64,000 nt of DNA from Punica granatum (GCF_007655135.1 NC_045129.1:24216274-24280273), one strand, 5' to 3'. Shown: positions 1 through 10,829, counted from the stretch's first letter. Notes: generated by a model not told the origin, from the letters alone. A program made the numbers and translations.

Positions 1-420
1 CTAGAACGGTTATCTCTGTCAGAAAACATTCAAAATGCTGATTAACCTTTCACTCGACCTAACCAAACACTAGATAATGGTTAGGAGGAATTCTAGATTC
101 CAAATCTAGAGTCAAAACACGAGTTTGGCTAATTCAGTGGAAATTCAGTGTCACAATACAGAACAACTGTAAAATCAATCCACACACATGAGATTTGACT
201 CTCTTTGTCAGGTTCTCAAAACAAAGCCGAATGCTAAAACATTGGCACGTACTGGTTTGTCTAGGGTAGGATTTGCATGCCAAAATACCCCGGATTAACA
301 ACTTGTTAAAACACGTACACTCGATAATAACAAACACTTTGTCTATTATTAAGATGTTGCGTGTTATCTTTCCGCACCTGTTTGCCATGCTGGTCGAGCC
401 TGATCCCTAGGTCGAATAAT

Positions 421-494
421 ATTAGGGTTCAACGCCCTAATCATCGAGCACAGGGTTCAACGCCCTAATCAACACTCACAGGGTCCAACGCCCT
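421..494 (+). repeat. Three tandem mini-hairpins with TYCAACG loop
   Basis: Units are spaced 28 bases apart: ATTAGGG/CCCTAAT around TTCAACG (421-441), AGGG/CCCT around TTCAACG (452-466), and AGGG/CCCT around TCCAACG (480-494). The equivalent place in the other LTR subfamily carries two units with different arms (GGGG/CCCC and GAGG/CCTC) around the same loop. Confidence 0.7.
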
Positions 495-584
495 ATTCAG
501 TGAGAGCGTCCATTGAATTCAGTTCTTCGGTCTTTTTCCCTAAACTCACGGTGAGTTAGAGTGGAATAATAACCGAACGCGAGT

Positions 585-680
585 CGACTGGAATTCGGCC
601 ATTTGTAATTTGTATTTATTGTTTTCGAGAGCATTGTAAGGATTTCATTTTGTACATTTATTCTGTAAGAATTCCAGTCG
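585..680 (+). repeat. Long-range inverted repeat, GAATTC type
   Basis: CGACTGGAATTC (585-596) is perfectly complementary to GAATTCCAGTCG (669-680) across a 72-base AT-rich loop. LTRs of the other subfamily have CCGATCGGGATCC and GGATCCCCGATCGG at the same place. Confidence 0.7.
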
Positions 681-982
681 GTGAGCGAACGGTCCGAGAG
701 TCGAATTAATCGAATCGGTCTAATGCTTGCCCAGATACAAGTAAATCCAAGAACTCGCGGTTCTGGTTCACGCAGGGATTCAACCTCCATGGTTCGATGA
801 ACTGTAACGCAAGATTGTGAACCAATTCCCCGACACACGGGTTTACTTCTCTCTCAGCTTCTCCACCGACATCGTTTAATTCATCGAAGTTACGGTGTCA
901 AAACGTGTGAGCCGAGTGCAGCCTAATTCATGCGGTAAATAAAACAAAAATGCAAGCCTAGCAAACCAGAGTACCGAAAGGG

Positions 983-1005
983 CGTGCGGGATATAGGCCC
1001 GCACG
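983..1005 (+). repeat. LTR-terminal hairpin CGTGCGGG/CCCGCACG
   Basis: Perfect 8-bp stem with loop ATATAGG, about 255 bases before the LTR end. It is present in every LTR here that reaches this point. Confidence 0.7.
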
Positions 1006-1259
1006 TAACATGAACCCCCGAACACGGATTTTCCGGTTCCGCACAGATCAATGCCTTAACGACAAACTAGGTGTTCCATACCCCTAGACTCGGGTAACTT
1101 ATCCGCCCTCGACCTACGGGTCGTAAAATGATAAGTGGCGACTCCTTCTCTCACGCGTGTCCGTCACGCGTCCCCACGGGAAGGTGGACACTCCCAAGCC
1201 GCGCGATCCAAAAGCGCGCAATGCGGGCCCCGACGAGAGTCCACATTCGGGTCCGTACA

Positions 1260-2757
1260 ATTGGGGCAGTGGAAGACAAAAGACGCGAAGTTAGTGCCAT
1301 ACCATGAGTACCTCGAGAAGTTAACCAAGAACTTCGAAGACATCTCGTTCACCTACACCCCACGCATGAATAATCAGTTCGCAGATGCGCTCGCAACGCT
1401 TGCCTCCATGGTGAGCATCACAAAAGAGAACCTTATCGAGCCCCTCGAGATCAAGATAACCAAAGGACCGGCCCATTGCAACACGATTGAAGCGTCCGAG
1501 GCGAAGCCGTGGTATGAAGACATCAAGAACTTTCTAAGAACCGGCCAATGCCCTCCATTTGCCGATCGCCGAGACCGAAAGATGCTCAGACGCCTCGCGA
1601 TACACTATTTTTTGAGCGGCGAGATACTTTACCGCCGTTCCTTCGACTCCACGCTCTTTCGGTGTATCGATGAGCACGAGTCGCGACGTCTTATGGAGGA
1701 AGTGCACGGGGGAAATTGTGGACCCCATATGAACGGTCTCATGCTCGCTAAGAAGATCATGCGCCTAGGTTATTATTGGTCCACCATGGAGACTGATTGT
1801 GTGAAACATGTCAGACATTGCCACCGATGACAAGTCTACGCCGATCAGATCAAGGCACCGCCCAACGAACTACGCCCTATGATGGCACCATGGCCCTTTT
1901 CAATGTGGGGAATGGATGTGATTGGCCCGATTAACCCCAAAGCGTCTAACGGACACCTTTTTATCTTGGTGGCAATTTTTTACTTCACCAAGTGGATGGA
2001 GGCCATAACTCTAGCGTTGGTCACTGCAAAAGCCGTGGCCCGCTTTCTCAGACGCGATGTCATCGCCCGATATGGAGTCCCGACGACGATGATCACGGAT
2101 AATGCCAAGAATTTGAACAATAAAATCATCGACGAGCTTTGCGCCCAATTTAACATTCAACACCGCAATTCCACTCCGTACCGTCCACAGATGAACGGCG
2201 CAGTGGAAGCCGCGAACAAAAACATCAAGAAGATCATTGAGAAGATGACAGTGAATTATAAGGATTGGCACGAAATGCTCCCTTACGCACTTTTGGCATA
2301 CCGAACATCAATCCGGACCTCCACAGGGGCAACTCCGTATTCCTTGGTTTACGGCATGGAAGCAGTCCTCCCAATTGAGGTTGAAATCCCTTCCATGAGG
2401 ATCCTTGCCGAAGCCGAACTTGAAGAAGCAGAATGGGTAAAACAGCGCTACGAACAGTTGACCTTCATCGATGAAAAGAGATTGAAAGCGCTATGCCACG
2501 GACAATGCTACCAACAGAGGATGGCTCGGGCCTTTAATGCAAGAGTCTGCCATCGCGAATTCAACCCCGGCGACCTTGTTTTGAGGAAAGTCCTACACGT
2601 CATGCCAGACTCCCGGAGAAAGTTTGCGTACAAATACGACGGGCCTTTTGTCGTCAAGGAGGCCTTCTCCGGAGGAGCCGTCATTTTAAGCGACATGGAC
2701 GGGACTGAAAATGCACTCCCGGTCAATGCGGACGCCATCAAGAAATACTATCCATGA
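1260..2757 (+). pseudogene. E1 pol 3' part: end of RNase H plus integrase
   Basis: One frame is open from the junction to a final TGA at 2755-2757, broken only by a TGA at 1828-1830. Residues encoded at about 1260-1410 are the C-terminal part of the second RNase H, including the NNQFADALATL motif. Next comes the integrase zinc domain: HGGNCGPHMNG, then CVKHVRHCHR, where the TGA replaces the last cysteine of the HHCC set. The catalytic core follows with D in MDVIGP, D in ITDNAKN and E in NGAVEAANKN. The C-terminal region has the GPF motif (YDGPFVVKE). Compared with element A at 55503-56998 this copy lacks the integrase frameshift but reads VAIFYFTKW where A has VAIDYFTKW. The 5' part of pol would lie left of the window, beyond the LTR at 1-1259. 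It encoded strand transfer of cDNA into nuclear DNA; not functional as read. Confidence 0.9.
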
Positions 2758-2894
2758 TCACTCACGTTCGTATCTCAATGACCGGACCTCGTGTCTATCT
2801 CTTTTATAATACTTTCTTCACCGCCCATACAATTCTCATCATTCTCTTCACCCTGAAGCCTTCTTGAGAGAAAGAAAAATAATGATTTTTCCTG
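2758..2894 (+). other. E1 spacer between integrase stop and hairpin array
   Basis: Non-coding stretch rich in C and T, similar to 56999-57139 in element A. I see no motif in it. Confidence 0.6.
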
Positions 2895-3167
2895 CTAGGT
2901 CGAAAACCTCCTTGAGGCGGCCTAGGCAAAAGTTAGGGAACGAGGGGCACGACTTAAAATCCCGCAAAGGGGAGTCGTGGCAAAAGGAGAGCATAAATCA
3001 TTTCCTCGCTAGGTCGAAAACCTCTTCGAGGCGGTCTAGGCAAAAGTTATAGGATCCGAGGGGTGCGATCTCACCCAAACACGGGGAATCGTAGCAAAAG
3101 GTGAGCATTCATGTGAGAAAAATCAAATAAAATACCCCGCTAGGTCATCGCACGTCTCGTGGCCTAG
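2895..3167 (+). repeat. 3' UTR array of alternating hairpins with GCAAAAG tails
   Basis: Five hairpins lie in a row. Type A: CTAGGTCG 2895-2902 with CGGCCTAG 2918-2925 and inner CCTC/GAGG; CTAGGTCG 3009-3016 with CGGTCTAG 3032-3039 and inner CCTC/GAGG; CTAGGTCA 3140-3147 with TGGCCTAG 3160-3167 and inner CACG/CGTG. Type B: CACGACT 2948-2954 with AGTCGTG 2973-2979; TGCGAT 3064-3069 with ATCGTA 3088-3093; both have an inner CCC/GGG. Each is followed by GCAAAAG plus a purine-rich tail. The same array occurs at 57140-57338 plus 62423-62450 and, shortened, at 38213-38358. Peptides from this stretch differ between copies while pairing is kept, so I read it as structured RNA rather than coding. Confidence 0.7.
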
Positions 3168-3985
3168 GCAAAAGTTAGGGGACAACGTCGGCACGACCAC
3201 GAAAGAAAAGGCAACACTTCTCCGTGAAGCTACACCGAGTAGTGGTTTGGCATTCTTCGACGCAAGCAAACTCTCTTCGGTTCTCCAGACTCGAGACTCA
3301 CCTCGCAATGGGGTCGAATCAACGTATCCTTGACTTGGAGGATCCCATAAGATCCCTCTCTTCACCTTTATGTACATATTCTACGGGTCACTCGTTCCGA
3401 AAAGCCATTCTCTGATAGGGACACGAACGCCCTCCAACGGTCACCAATAGCAAATCCCCGATACATCTTTACGTAGGTTCTTCCTACGCATCGCAGTCTC
3501 GTCGACTGAGTGCAACTGACGTCCTTTGTAGGTTTCCGTTTCTCTGCACGCAGGTACGATCGGGAATCCTAAGAGGCATCTTCTCCCGACGGACGCGTGT
3601 TTGGCCCATGTAGCAGGTCGCAACCTCAAGCTGGGGGGAGGGTCTTACCAAAGAGAAGGTGCAGCAAAGGCGGAAACCACGGCAGACTCTGATCCCCGAC
3701 TCCTCGGGATACATAGGCACACTACCCCAGAGCTCGCTCCCCTCATCGCGCGACCGGGGCATCCCCAGCGAAACAGCCGCCTCTGCGCGAGACCGGTCCT
3801 CGACAAATCGAAGACCTCGGGGCTACGCATGACGCCATCATCAAACAAACGCTCCGGTCACACGACAATCCGCAAGCCATAATCCCCACTGCATCACCCA
3901 GTGTAGTTTTGGCCGAGCGTCAAGCGAACTATCCTGCCAGCACTAAGCGCCATTCCTTAACATTGATCTTTGATCCTGCATTCCA
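3168..3985 (+). other. E1 3' UTR, non-coding
   Basis: Unique-looking 3' UTR sequence. The part at about 3180-3490 matches 62460-62784 in element A. The part at about 3690-3770 (a conserved run around CTCGGGATACATAGGC) matches 39180-39260 in element N and the reverse complement of about 26630-26710 in element M. No protein domain was found. Confidence 0.6.
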
Positions 3986-4256
3986 CACGTGTTTTACTTT
4001 CCTGCTGCACGGGCCCATAAACCCGTGTCTTACTTTCCTGCTGCACGGGCCCATAAACCCGTGTCTTACTTTCCTGCCCCATGGGCCCATAAACCCGTGT
4101 CTTACTTTCCTGTTCCACGGGCCCATAAACCCGTATCTTACTTTCCTGTTGCACGGGCCCATAAACCCGTGTCTTACTTTCCTGTTGCACGGGCCCATAA
4201 ACCCGCGTCTTATTCTCCTGTTGCACGGGCCCATAAACCCGTGTTCTTACTTTCCA
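3986..4256 (+). repeat. 36-bp tandem array (about 7 copies)
   Basis: The unit has the core CGGGCCCATAAACCCGTG followed by TCTTACTTTCCTGTTGCA. Each unit contains the inverted repeat CACGGG/CCCGTG. It is placed between the 3' UTR and the polypurine tract, like the arrays at 25478-26130, 28266-28985 and 39490-39800. Tandem repeats in this position are a known property of Ogre-like elements. ORFs of about 90-116 codons in all frames here are just translated repeats. Confidence 0.92.
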
Positions 4257-4475
4257 TGAGCCCTCAATTTATTGCTTTAAATCTGGCTTCCCTTCTTCTT
4301 ATTCGCTGATTCTGACATCCATTGGATACATTTAGGTACGTACGCTTAATTCCTTCCAGCGCATCCAAAGCCCAGGAACCAGTGGCCATCGGGAGTGAGG
4401 TCAAAGCGGTTGCCGGGACCAAAAATGGATGCTTCTCATGATCTTTGGTTACCTCCTCTAATCAAGCACGCAACC
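4257..4475 (+). other. E1 sequence between tandem array and polypurine tract
   Basis: Non-coding; closely similar to 28986-29205 and 39801-40022. Confidence 0.6.
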
Positions 4476-4488
4476 AAAGAGGGGCAAG
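4476..4488 (+). promoter_or_regulatory. Polypurine tract of E1
   Basis: AAAGAGGGGCAAG, one base before the TGTCAGCACCCC that opens the 3' LTR. Almost the same tract precedes the LTRs at 29220 and 40037. It would prime plus-strand DNA synthesis. Confidence 0.85.
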
Positions 4489-5777
4489 CTGTCAGCACCC
4501 CATTTTGGTCCACCGGCTCCAACGAAGGACTTCTGACCAAAGCTCGGGAAACTATTCACGATCGGGAAAACGGAGGCAAACAGACGGCCACAGAGTCATG
4601 AACAATAGGAGAAGAGCTGGGCCCATTAGAAAAGCCGAAGAGAGCAGTCGGAGGAACTTACAGGCAAAGAACCCCGAGAACAGCGGAGCTAGCACTGCGG
4701 CACTATTCATCACCGAACCAATGAAGCACTGAAAGGTGCCCAATAGGGGACTTTAAAAATCCCTCTTAGTGCCAAAGTGACCAACGACACGTCCGAGCAC
4801 ATTCCGGGGCATACCACATAAGCCGGGACACCCCAATCTCTCACGGACGCCTTTTCTAACAGGGCTCCCGGGGCCCGCTCCACTGACGAGTAAACGGCCC
4901 CCTAAAACGGGCCTACAGGCACCCAGGGATCACCGAGGTCATGGGACAAGCTTCAGACGACCTTTCGGAACTCTACGGGGTTTCCCGAGGGACGTTTAAG
5001 TGGTGGCAAACGCCTCCCGGCGAGTCTCCGGGACACATTCATGGAAAACAGAGATTGCAACGATTCCTGAACACCTCGAGACATTCAGCGAGCACTGAGA
5101 AAACCCCGGTCACAAGTCCCAGGGCCTCCCCGGGGTAACGGCCTTCGGCCGAAGGCGACGAGCCAACGATGTCCCACGAAGCAAAAGGCTCACCGAAACG
5201 AATGTTAAGATGCACAAAGAGCAATCGGGGATCGGGGGGCACTCAATTCTACTCCGAACGTCCAAACAAGGCAAAACCGGCTCCCGAGGCGCCGAGTCGC
5301 CTGAACCTTTATTCATACGACGTATGGCGATATTAGGCTCATTCAAATCCTCTTCGTTCAAGCATTCCAAATCAATAAATTAATTGGACATCGGAGATCG
5401 GATGCGAGCTCGATCAAGTCTCAAGCGTTTTCCGGCTTTTCTCTTAATCGGATGGGACCCACAGCTCAGCCAAGCCAAGCCATTAAGCCACGGCTCAACC
5501 CCAAGCCACGGCTCAACCCTCCAAGCCTCGGCTGGCCACAATTAGCCGCGGCTCCTCCCTCCAACCGGCGGCTCCAAGCCCTCCCCTCCACGAAATTCAA
5601 ATTTCCCTCACATCCATCACATCCTATCATCCATCCATCACCCCCATCACTTCCCCCTTGCTTCCCCTACACTCTAAATGACATCTTCCCCTCCCTAATC
5701 TCCCTCCAATTTCGGCAGCCCATGTTTAAGTCCTTTAACCACACTTAACTTCACTTAATCACACCGTTAGAGCCCCC

Positions 5778-5783
5778 TATAAG
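5778..5783 (+). promoter_or_regulatory. TATA box of the E1 LTR
   Basis: TATAAG about 1.29 kb into the LTR, followed by a CT-rich stretch (5800-5835). The same arrangement occurs in the other LTRs (10056, 20081, 30775, 41575, 58687). If used, the transcript leader inside the LTR would be about 3.6 kb. Confidence 0.5.
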
Positions 5784-6996
5784 TTCCCATTCCTCATTAA
5801 CTCTAATCACTTCTTCATTCTCACTCTCTCTCAAGCCAACTTCTCTCTAAAAAGCTCTCAACCTCCAGTCCACTCCCAAGTTCCGTCCAGCCCTTGCCAA
5901 GGCCGAAACCGGCCAAAATCGCCGGAAAACCACCCGGTATTCCGGTAACCACCCGACCCAACTTAAGCCAAAAATTATCAAACTCCCTAGCCTACATATT
6001 TCCCACCCCCCAAGTCCGTTTCCGGGCTTAGATTTTCGATTTGAAGTCTCCAATACCCCGTTTCAGCCGCACGAAGAACCGGGTTCCTTGACCGATACCG
6101 GGCGCACACCGAGCCTTCCACGTGTGCCATTTCGCTATACGACTTCGGCGAGTCGTGCCATCACGTTCAAAGGGTTCCTCGCAACCCTCACCCTCCCCCG
6201 TGAAGAGGTGGTCACGATCCGAGGGCCGATCCACCGTGCACAACCGCCGTTTCATCATTCTTCTTTTTACCGGGTCATTCGAGTTCATACCGTGTTTCCT
6301 CTCACTATTTTCGATTCGTCCAGGGCTTGGCACGTTCAGGTTTGCCCACGGTCATCTAGATCTGTCTCTTAGGAGTCCAACGAACCCGATCTCACACCGT
6401 GCCGTGGTCGGAGCAAGCGTGCCGACCCATTTTCCCGAGACTGCCGTTGCTGTACTTCCACCCGGGTCACCCACCCGTAGCTTCAAGCCGAGTCTTGCGA
6501 CTCTCAAAGCCGCTTCCCCGACTCTTTCCCTCGTACATCGAGGCTAGGTAACGTCTCTTTACAACTTAGAGGAGTTAGGATCCCCTATATTTGCTTGTAT
6601 GAAATGATAACATGATTTTAAGGACCGAATGCACGAAAGTTTCCATTTTTCACTCGGATCCGGACTTCCCATGCATGCCATGCAACGTTGCATGCTTATT
6701 TCCTTTCTTTATCACGTCCACATGTCGTATGAACGCGTATACCATGAAGGGAGACGACATGAGTGGAGGTGGGAGAGATCCCAAGTCACTACCGAACCAT
6801 GGGACGCATGGTCTAGCCTTGAGGGGGCAACCCGTGACCCCCTATGGTTCCTTCGAGACTAGGGCATCTCTTCTTCCTTGAAGCTAGTTGGTTCCCGTTC
6901 CCTTTCATCGTTTTTAATCACGTACAATGTATTGGCATGGCGGGAATAGGCTTAGATCGGGCTTGGAGAGCTCCCCTTGACTCGTCTGAGCCATGA

Positions 6997-7036
6997 GGAC
7001 TCACGGCCACTCTTGAATAAATGTGGCCGAGAGTCC
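6997..7036 (+). repeat. Two-tier hairpin, E1 LTR proximal copy
   Basis: GGACTCACGGCCAC (6997-7010) pairs with GTGGCCGAGAGTCC (7023-7036): 13 of 14 positions, with one A-A mismatch between the CTC and CGGCC blocks. Confidence 0.7.
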
Positions 7037-7298
7037 CCTTGGACCACACGGGTCTAAGGTGGTTTCTCCCATCCCGAAGTGAGTCGGTTCCTACGTCACG
7101 CGTTTTCCCAATCGTATGATTCAATATCGTCTTTGCTATTCCCGCTTAAATGTCTCGTTCGTGCGTGTCGTGTTATTTTATGATTGTGGTTGTAACGGTG
7201 CCGGGATAACCGAAACTTGTATCATTATTTTGATTGACGTTTTATGAATGTAAGAAGCGATTAAAATCGGCATAAGAGACCGTCCAAGATCCGGGGAC

Positions 7299-7353
7299 GA
7301 GTCAAGGAGGTATTCGGTCACTTCCCTAAGGATGTGGCCGAGTGCCATGACTC
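7299..7353 (+). repeat. Two-tier hairpin, E1 LTR distal copy
   Basis: Outer GAGTCA (7299-7304) with TGACTC (7348-7353); inner TTCGGTCAC (7313-7321) with GTGGCCGAG (7334-7342), including two G-T wobble pairs. Confidence 0.65.
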
Positions 7354-8460
7354 TCCTCAAGTCTAGACCGGCCTCTTCCTCCGCTTGGAAGTTGGTTCTT
7401 AGAATTGTTTTGTGATTGTACTTGTCATTTAGTTATCGATCATGTATCAATTACTCATTAGATGTGTTAGTTCCGGGCGAACACTTATTCAACCCGTAGT
7501 CACGATATAAATTTACAAACATCGAAGAATTCCACAAATGGGATAAACGGGACGTATCATTCGGCTAATTAAATCACTTGGACTAAATAATTGGGTTAAT
7601 CGATCCTTAATTTGTAAACGCATCGATGGTTTACGGAACGGCGAGAATGCCCTTTTCCATCAAAAATTCATAATTTCAAAACACCGAGACACGTAACACG
7701 AACAGAATTGACGTCTAGCGAGTACTCACGTTCTATGACTCGAGTCCGGGCCCAATTTGAGGCGGCCCGAGTCGGAGCACGCGAGTCCTTCTTAGACTCC
7801 TTCGTGTGACACGATCTCCAATTTATTTCCGAACCTTGTAATTTTATCATCCAAGGGCATAATCGTCATTCCGTGATTCACCGATACCCTAGGCTTTAGG
7901 GAGTTGGAAACACCTAGAACTATGAACGAGAAAGGACAACTCGTTCGGGTGCGAGTTTCATTCGCGCGGCCCATTTCATTCGTTTACGGTGTTTCTTTCT
8001 TCCTATTGTAGATTCGGTGGGGAGCATTTTATTTCAGTTACAAAACACGAAAAACCGGATTAATCATACATTTGGCCTAATCAAACATTAGATAATGGAT
8101 AAGCGGAATGATAGATTCCAATCTAGAGTCAAAACACAAGTTTGGCTAAATCGGTGAAACCGCAGTGTCATCTCACTGAATAAGAGTCTTAAAATGAACA
8201 CACACATGTAATTGGCTTAGAACCCTATTCTAACCCACCATCCATGTTTGCCTAGGTTAGATACATTGTTTTCTAATCAACTCCGGTTAATGACTGATTA
8301 AATCACGTACATTTGACTTAATACACCACTTGTTTGTATTCACCGATAGTTGTCAGTTATTGTCTGTATTACGTCAGTTTTATTAGTTTTCTTCTGCTTT
8401 ATCCTTGCCTATGATGATTTATTGCGGTTCGGGCCCGAGCCCATAAGTTACGTATTGCAC

Positions 8461-8504
8461 GGGGTCCAATGCCCCAAATCACCGAACAGGAGGTCCAACG
8501 CCTC
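8461..8504 (+). repeat. Two tandem TYCAACG-type hairpins
   Basis: GGGG-TCCAATG-CCCC (8461-8475) and GAGG-TCCAACG-CCTC (8490-8504), 29 bases apart. Arms differ from those at 421-494; the loop is kept. Confidence 0.65.
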
Positions 8505-8803
8505 TTAACTCACCGAGAGCGTGCAACCCGAGTGCGGAATGGGATCTAACCTCGATTCTCCGTCACACTCCAAATGCGGCCTATGTGGAAGGCGGATTTG
8601 GATTGAGCGTGTGAAACCGGTTTAGATATCACCCGGGAACTCGATCGGCCCACCGGATACAGTGAGAACCGACCGGTTCAACCGTAAACCATTGGATCGA
8701 TCGGACCCGACCCCCGGCTCCTTGAGCCCGCATTGCCTTAATTTATTTATCGGTCATTCAAAACACACGGCGAGCTAGAGCGGAATATTGCCCCAACGCA
8801 AAC

Positions 8804-8912
8804 CGATCGGGATCCATTTACTTATTCAGTTGCGCTTTATAATTATTCGAGAGAATATTGTGAGGATCTTATTTGTATATCCATTTATTCATTTGTAAGG
8901 ATCCCCGATCGG
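8804..8912 (+). repeat. Long-range inverted repeat, GGATCC type
   Basis: CCGATCGGGATCC (8804-8816) pairs with GGATCCCCGATCGG (8899-8912) with one bulged C. Equivalent to 585-680 with different arms. Confidence 0.68.
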
Positions 8913-9214
8913 CGAGCGAGAGGTTCGAGTGTCGAATCGGTCAAGTCGGTCTATTGTCACCAAAGGGTGAGTAAGCTCGGATACTCGCGGTTTCGGTTAA
9001 CGCAGGGATTCGACCATCACGTATCGATGAACTGTAACGCTAAGATAGTGAATCGACTCCTTGATGCACAAGCCTATTCATCTTTCGGACTCTTGGCCCA
9101 ACATTGATCAGTTCGTCGAATTTACGGTGTCAAAACGGGCGAGTCTAGTGCAACCCTAAATCACGTGGTAAATAAACAAAATGGCAAGCCTAGCAAGCTA
9201 GAGTACCGAAAGGG

Positions 9215-9237
9215 CGTGCGGGATATAGGCCCGCACG
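9215..9237 (+). repeat. LTR-terminal hairpin, E1 copy
   Basis: CGTGCGGG (9215-9222), loop ATATAGG, CCCGCACG (9230-9237); perfect stem. Confidence 0.68.
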
Positions 9238-10055
9238 TAATAGAACCCCCGAATTCGGAATTTCCGGTTCCGTACGACCATTGCCTTAACACATAGGTGT
9301 ACCTTGTACCCCTAGACCCGGGCGACTCAACGGCCCTCGACCTACGGGTCGTAAACAGTAAGTGGCGACTCCTTCTCACGTGCGTCCGTCGCGCGTCTTC
9401 GGGAAGGTGGACACTCCCAAGCCGCGCTGCTTCGGCATCACGCATGCGTGCCCCGACGAGATTAAATTCGGGTGCGCACAATCGGCTTAAGGGACAATTG
9501 TTCACGTTGCCTGACAATTTAAATCAAAATCACTAACGTGAGATACAGATGCAAGATATGCTGTTAGAAGCAGACAACTTCACTCTAGTCACCTATAATG
9601 AGCAAAACCGGCTTCCGAGCCTCATATGGACCCGAGGCATTTTTCCACGAAAAGTGCCAATCTTGGGCTCATTAAATCCGTTTTCTCGCGTATATCGATA
9701 ATTCAACGTTCAATTCGAATCATGAGCTTCGAATGCTTGACCAATCAAGACCCGAGCTTTCTCCCGGTTTCTCCTTTTCGGCCGTGGGACCCACGGGGCT
9801 GCCCAAGGGCAGCCACCCCTTGCCCCAAGTCTCTCATCCTCTTCCTCTTGCTCTCTTGCACTCACCTAGCGCAAAATATCTAAGGAAATTGGAGACAACA
9901 CTCAAGCCTTCATTAATGCTCATCAATGCTTGTTGGCTCTTCCACATGAAGAATGCATGGCTCATATCCATCCTCATCTTCATTAGTTGGCAGAAATTTG
10001 TTAAGCATGGAGGTTAAGGGCACTTGCTTTCGCTAATTGTGTAATTAATTTTGCC

Positions 10056-10063
10056 TATAAATT
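10056..10063 (+). promoter_or_regulatory. TATA box of the B LTR
   Basis: TATAAATT in GCCTATAAATTG, equivalent to GCCTATAAATGG at 20078 in the solo LTR. Confidence 0.5.
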
Positions 10064-10802
10064 GCCCAAAAGTGATTAAGTTAATGACTTCTGCTCTTGC
10101 ATGCTTTCTTCGTCATTCTCACTCCAAGAAAAGCTCTCAACTCCATAGCCAAAACCAGCAAGCTTCAACACTTCACAACCAAGAGAGAAAAACTGAAGAA
10201 AACCCAAAAAAAAAGCTTTGAGTTCTTAAGTCGGAAGTCGATGTTCATCATCCCAACTTAAGTTCAAAAATTCTCAAATTTCATGGACCACATGTTTTGG
10301 ACCCAAGGAGTTCATTTATGAACTTAGATTTTTGGTTTGAAGTCATTTGCTCATCATTTCAGGTCATTTAGGTGATTTCGGGTGAAGGACGTGCTCTCGG
10401 GTGAACAGTACACCCGTTGCCGCGCACAGCCGCGTGCATCGCGCTCCCGCGCACGCCAGCCTTGCGCCCATCCTTGCCCGAACGTGCATCCTTTGCACCT
10501 GAGCACACCCTTCCAAGCATCCAACCGAGTCACCTGACTCTCGAACACTTCCCCGACTCTTTCCTCGTATCCCTAGGCTAGGTATAACATTCTCGACTTA
10601 GAGAAGTTAGTTCTTTTTACATTTCTTGCGTGTTTACGGAGTTACAAGTTGTGCTAAGCATGTTTCACTTGCAAGTTTATATTTTTATGCATTTTAACAT
10701 TATGCCATGCATGTTCATCCTTGATTAACGTGCTAACATGTCGAGAAGCACTTGGATCATAGTAAAAAAGAATATCCTGACCCAGTTAAGGCATGGAGCT
10801 CA

Positions 10803-10829
10803 CGGGTCACACTCTAAAGGAGGTGACCG
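10803..10829 (+). repeat. Two-tier hairpin, B LTR proximal copy
   Basis: Core GGTCAC (10805-10810) with GTGACC (10823-10828). Other copies have GGCCAC/GTGGCC, so one C-G pair is replaced by T-A. Confidence 0.55.

Larger units (their letters stand above)
1..1259 (+). mobile_element. Ogre/Tat-like LTR, 3' part (left end outside window)
   Basis: The segment matches the last quarter of the other LTRs here and ends in TTCGGGTCCGTACA, the terminus also seen in the solo LTR ending at 23030. It contains the three TYCAACG hairpins (421-494), the GAATTC arm pair (585-680) and the CGTGCGGG hairpin (983-1005). Directly after 1259 the sequence changes to retrotransposon RNase H coding sequence with no primer-binding site, so this LTR was inserted into that gene or joined to it by deletion. 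The likely right-hand target copy is ATTGG (1260-1264), but the left copy lies outside the window. Several ORFs of 60-110 codons cross it in both directions; I consider none a gene. Confidence 0.85.
4490..9480 (+). mobile_element. 3' LTR of E1, complete (4,991 bp)
   Basis: Starts TGTCAGCACCCC right after a polypurine tract and ends GGGTGCGCACA. Sequence after 9480 is the interior of another LTR (compare 9483 onward with 19503 onward), so E1 inserted into that LTR; the right target copy would be ATCGG (9481-9485). Inside are TATAAG at 5778, two-tier hairpins at 6997-7036 and 7299-7353, TYCAACG hairpins at 8461-8504, the GGATCC arm pair at 8804-8912 and the terminal hairpin at 9215-9237. An ORF frame at about 8800-9107 matches the one intact at 15904-16266 but has ACG in place of ATG. 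Confidence 0.93.

Noticed and set aside
497..838. Antisense ORF recurring in LTRs (also 12200-12517 and 22382-22636)
   Set aside because: Opposite to LTR transcription, varies in length, lies over the inverted-repeat region; most likely a shadow of conserved non-coding sequence.
1135..1260. Start of the 231-codon ORF as a natural protein N-terminus
   Set aside because: The first ~42 codons are LTR sequence read through an insertion junction; true coding begins at about 1260.
3909..4259. 116-codon ORF and overlapping opposite-strand ORFs
   Set aside because: Translation of the 36-bp tandem array; because the unit length is a multiple of three all frames stay open.
6997..7036. Hammerhead ribozyme (as in plant retrozymes)
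   Set aside because: No CTGATGA plus GAAA core near these hairpins or elsewhere in the LTRs that I could find.
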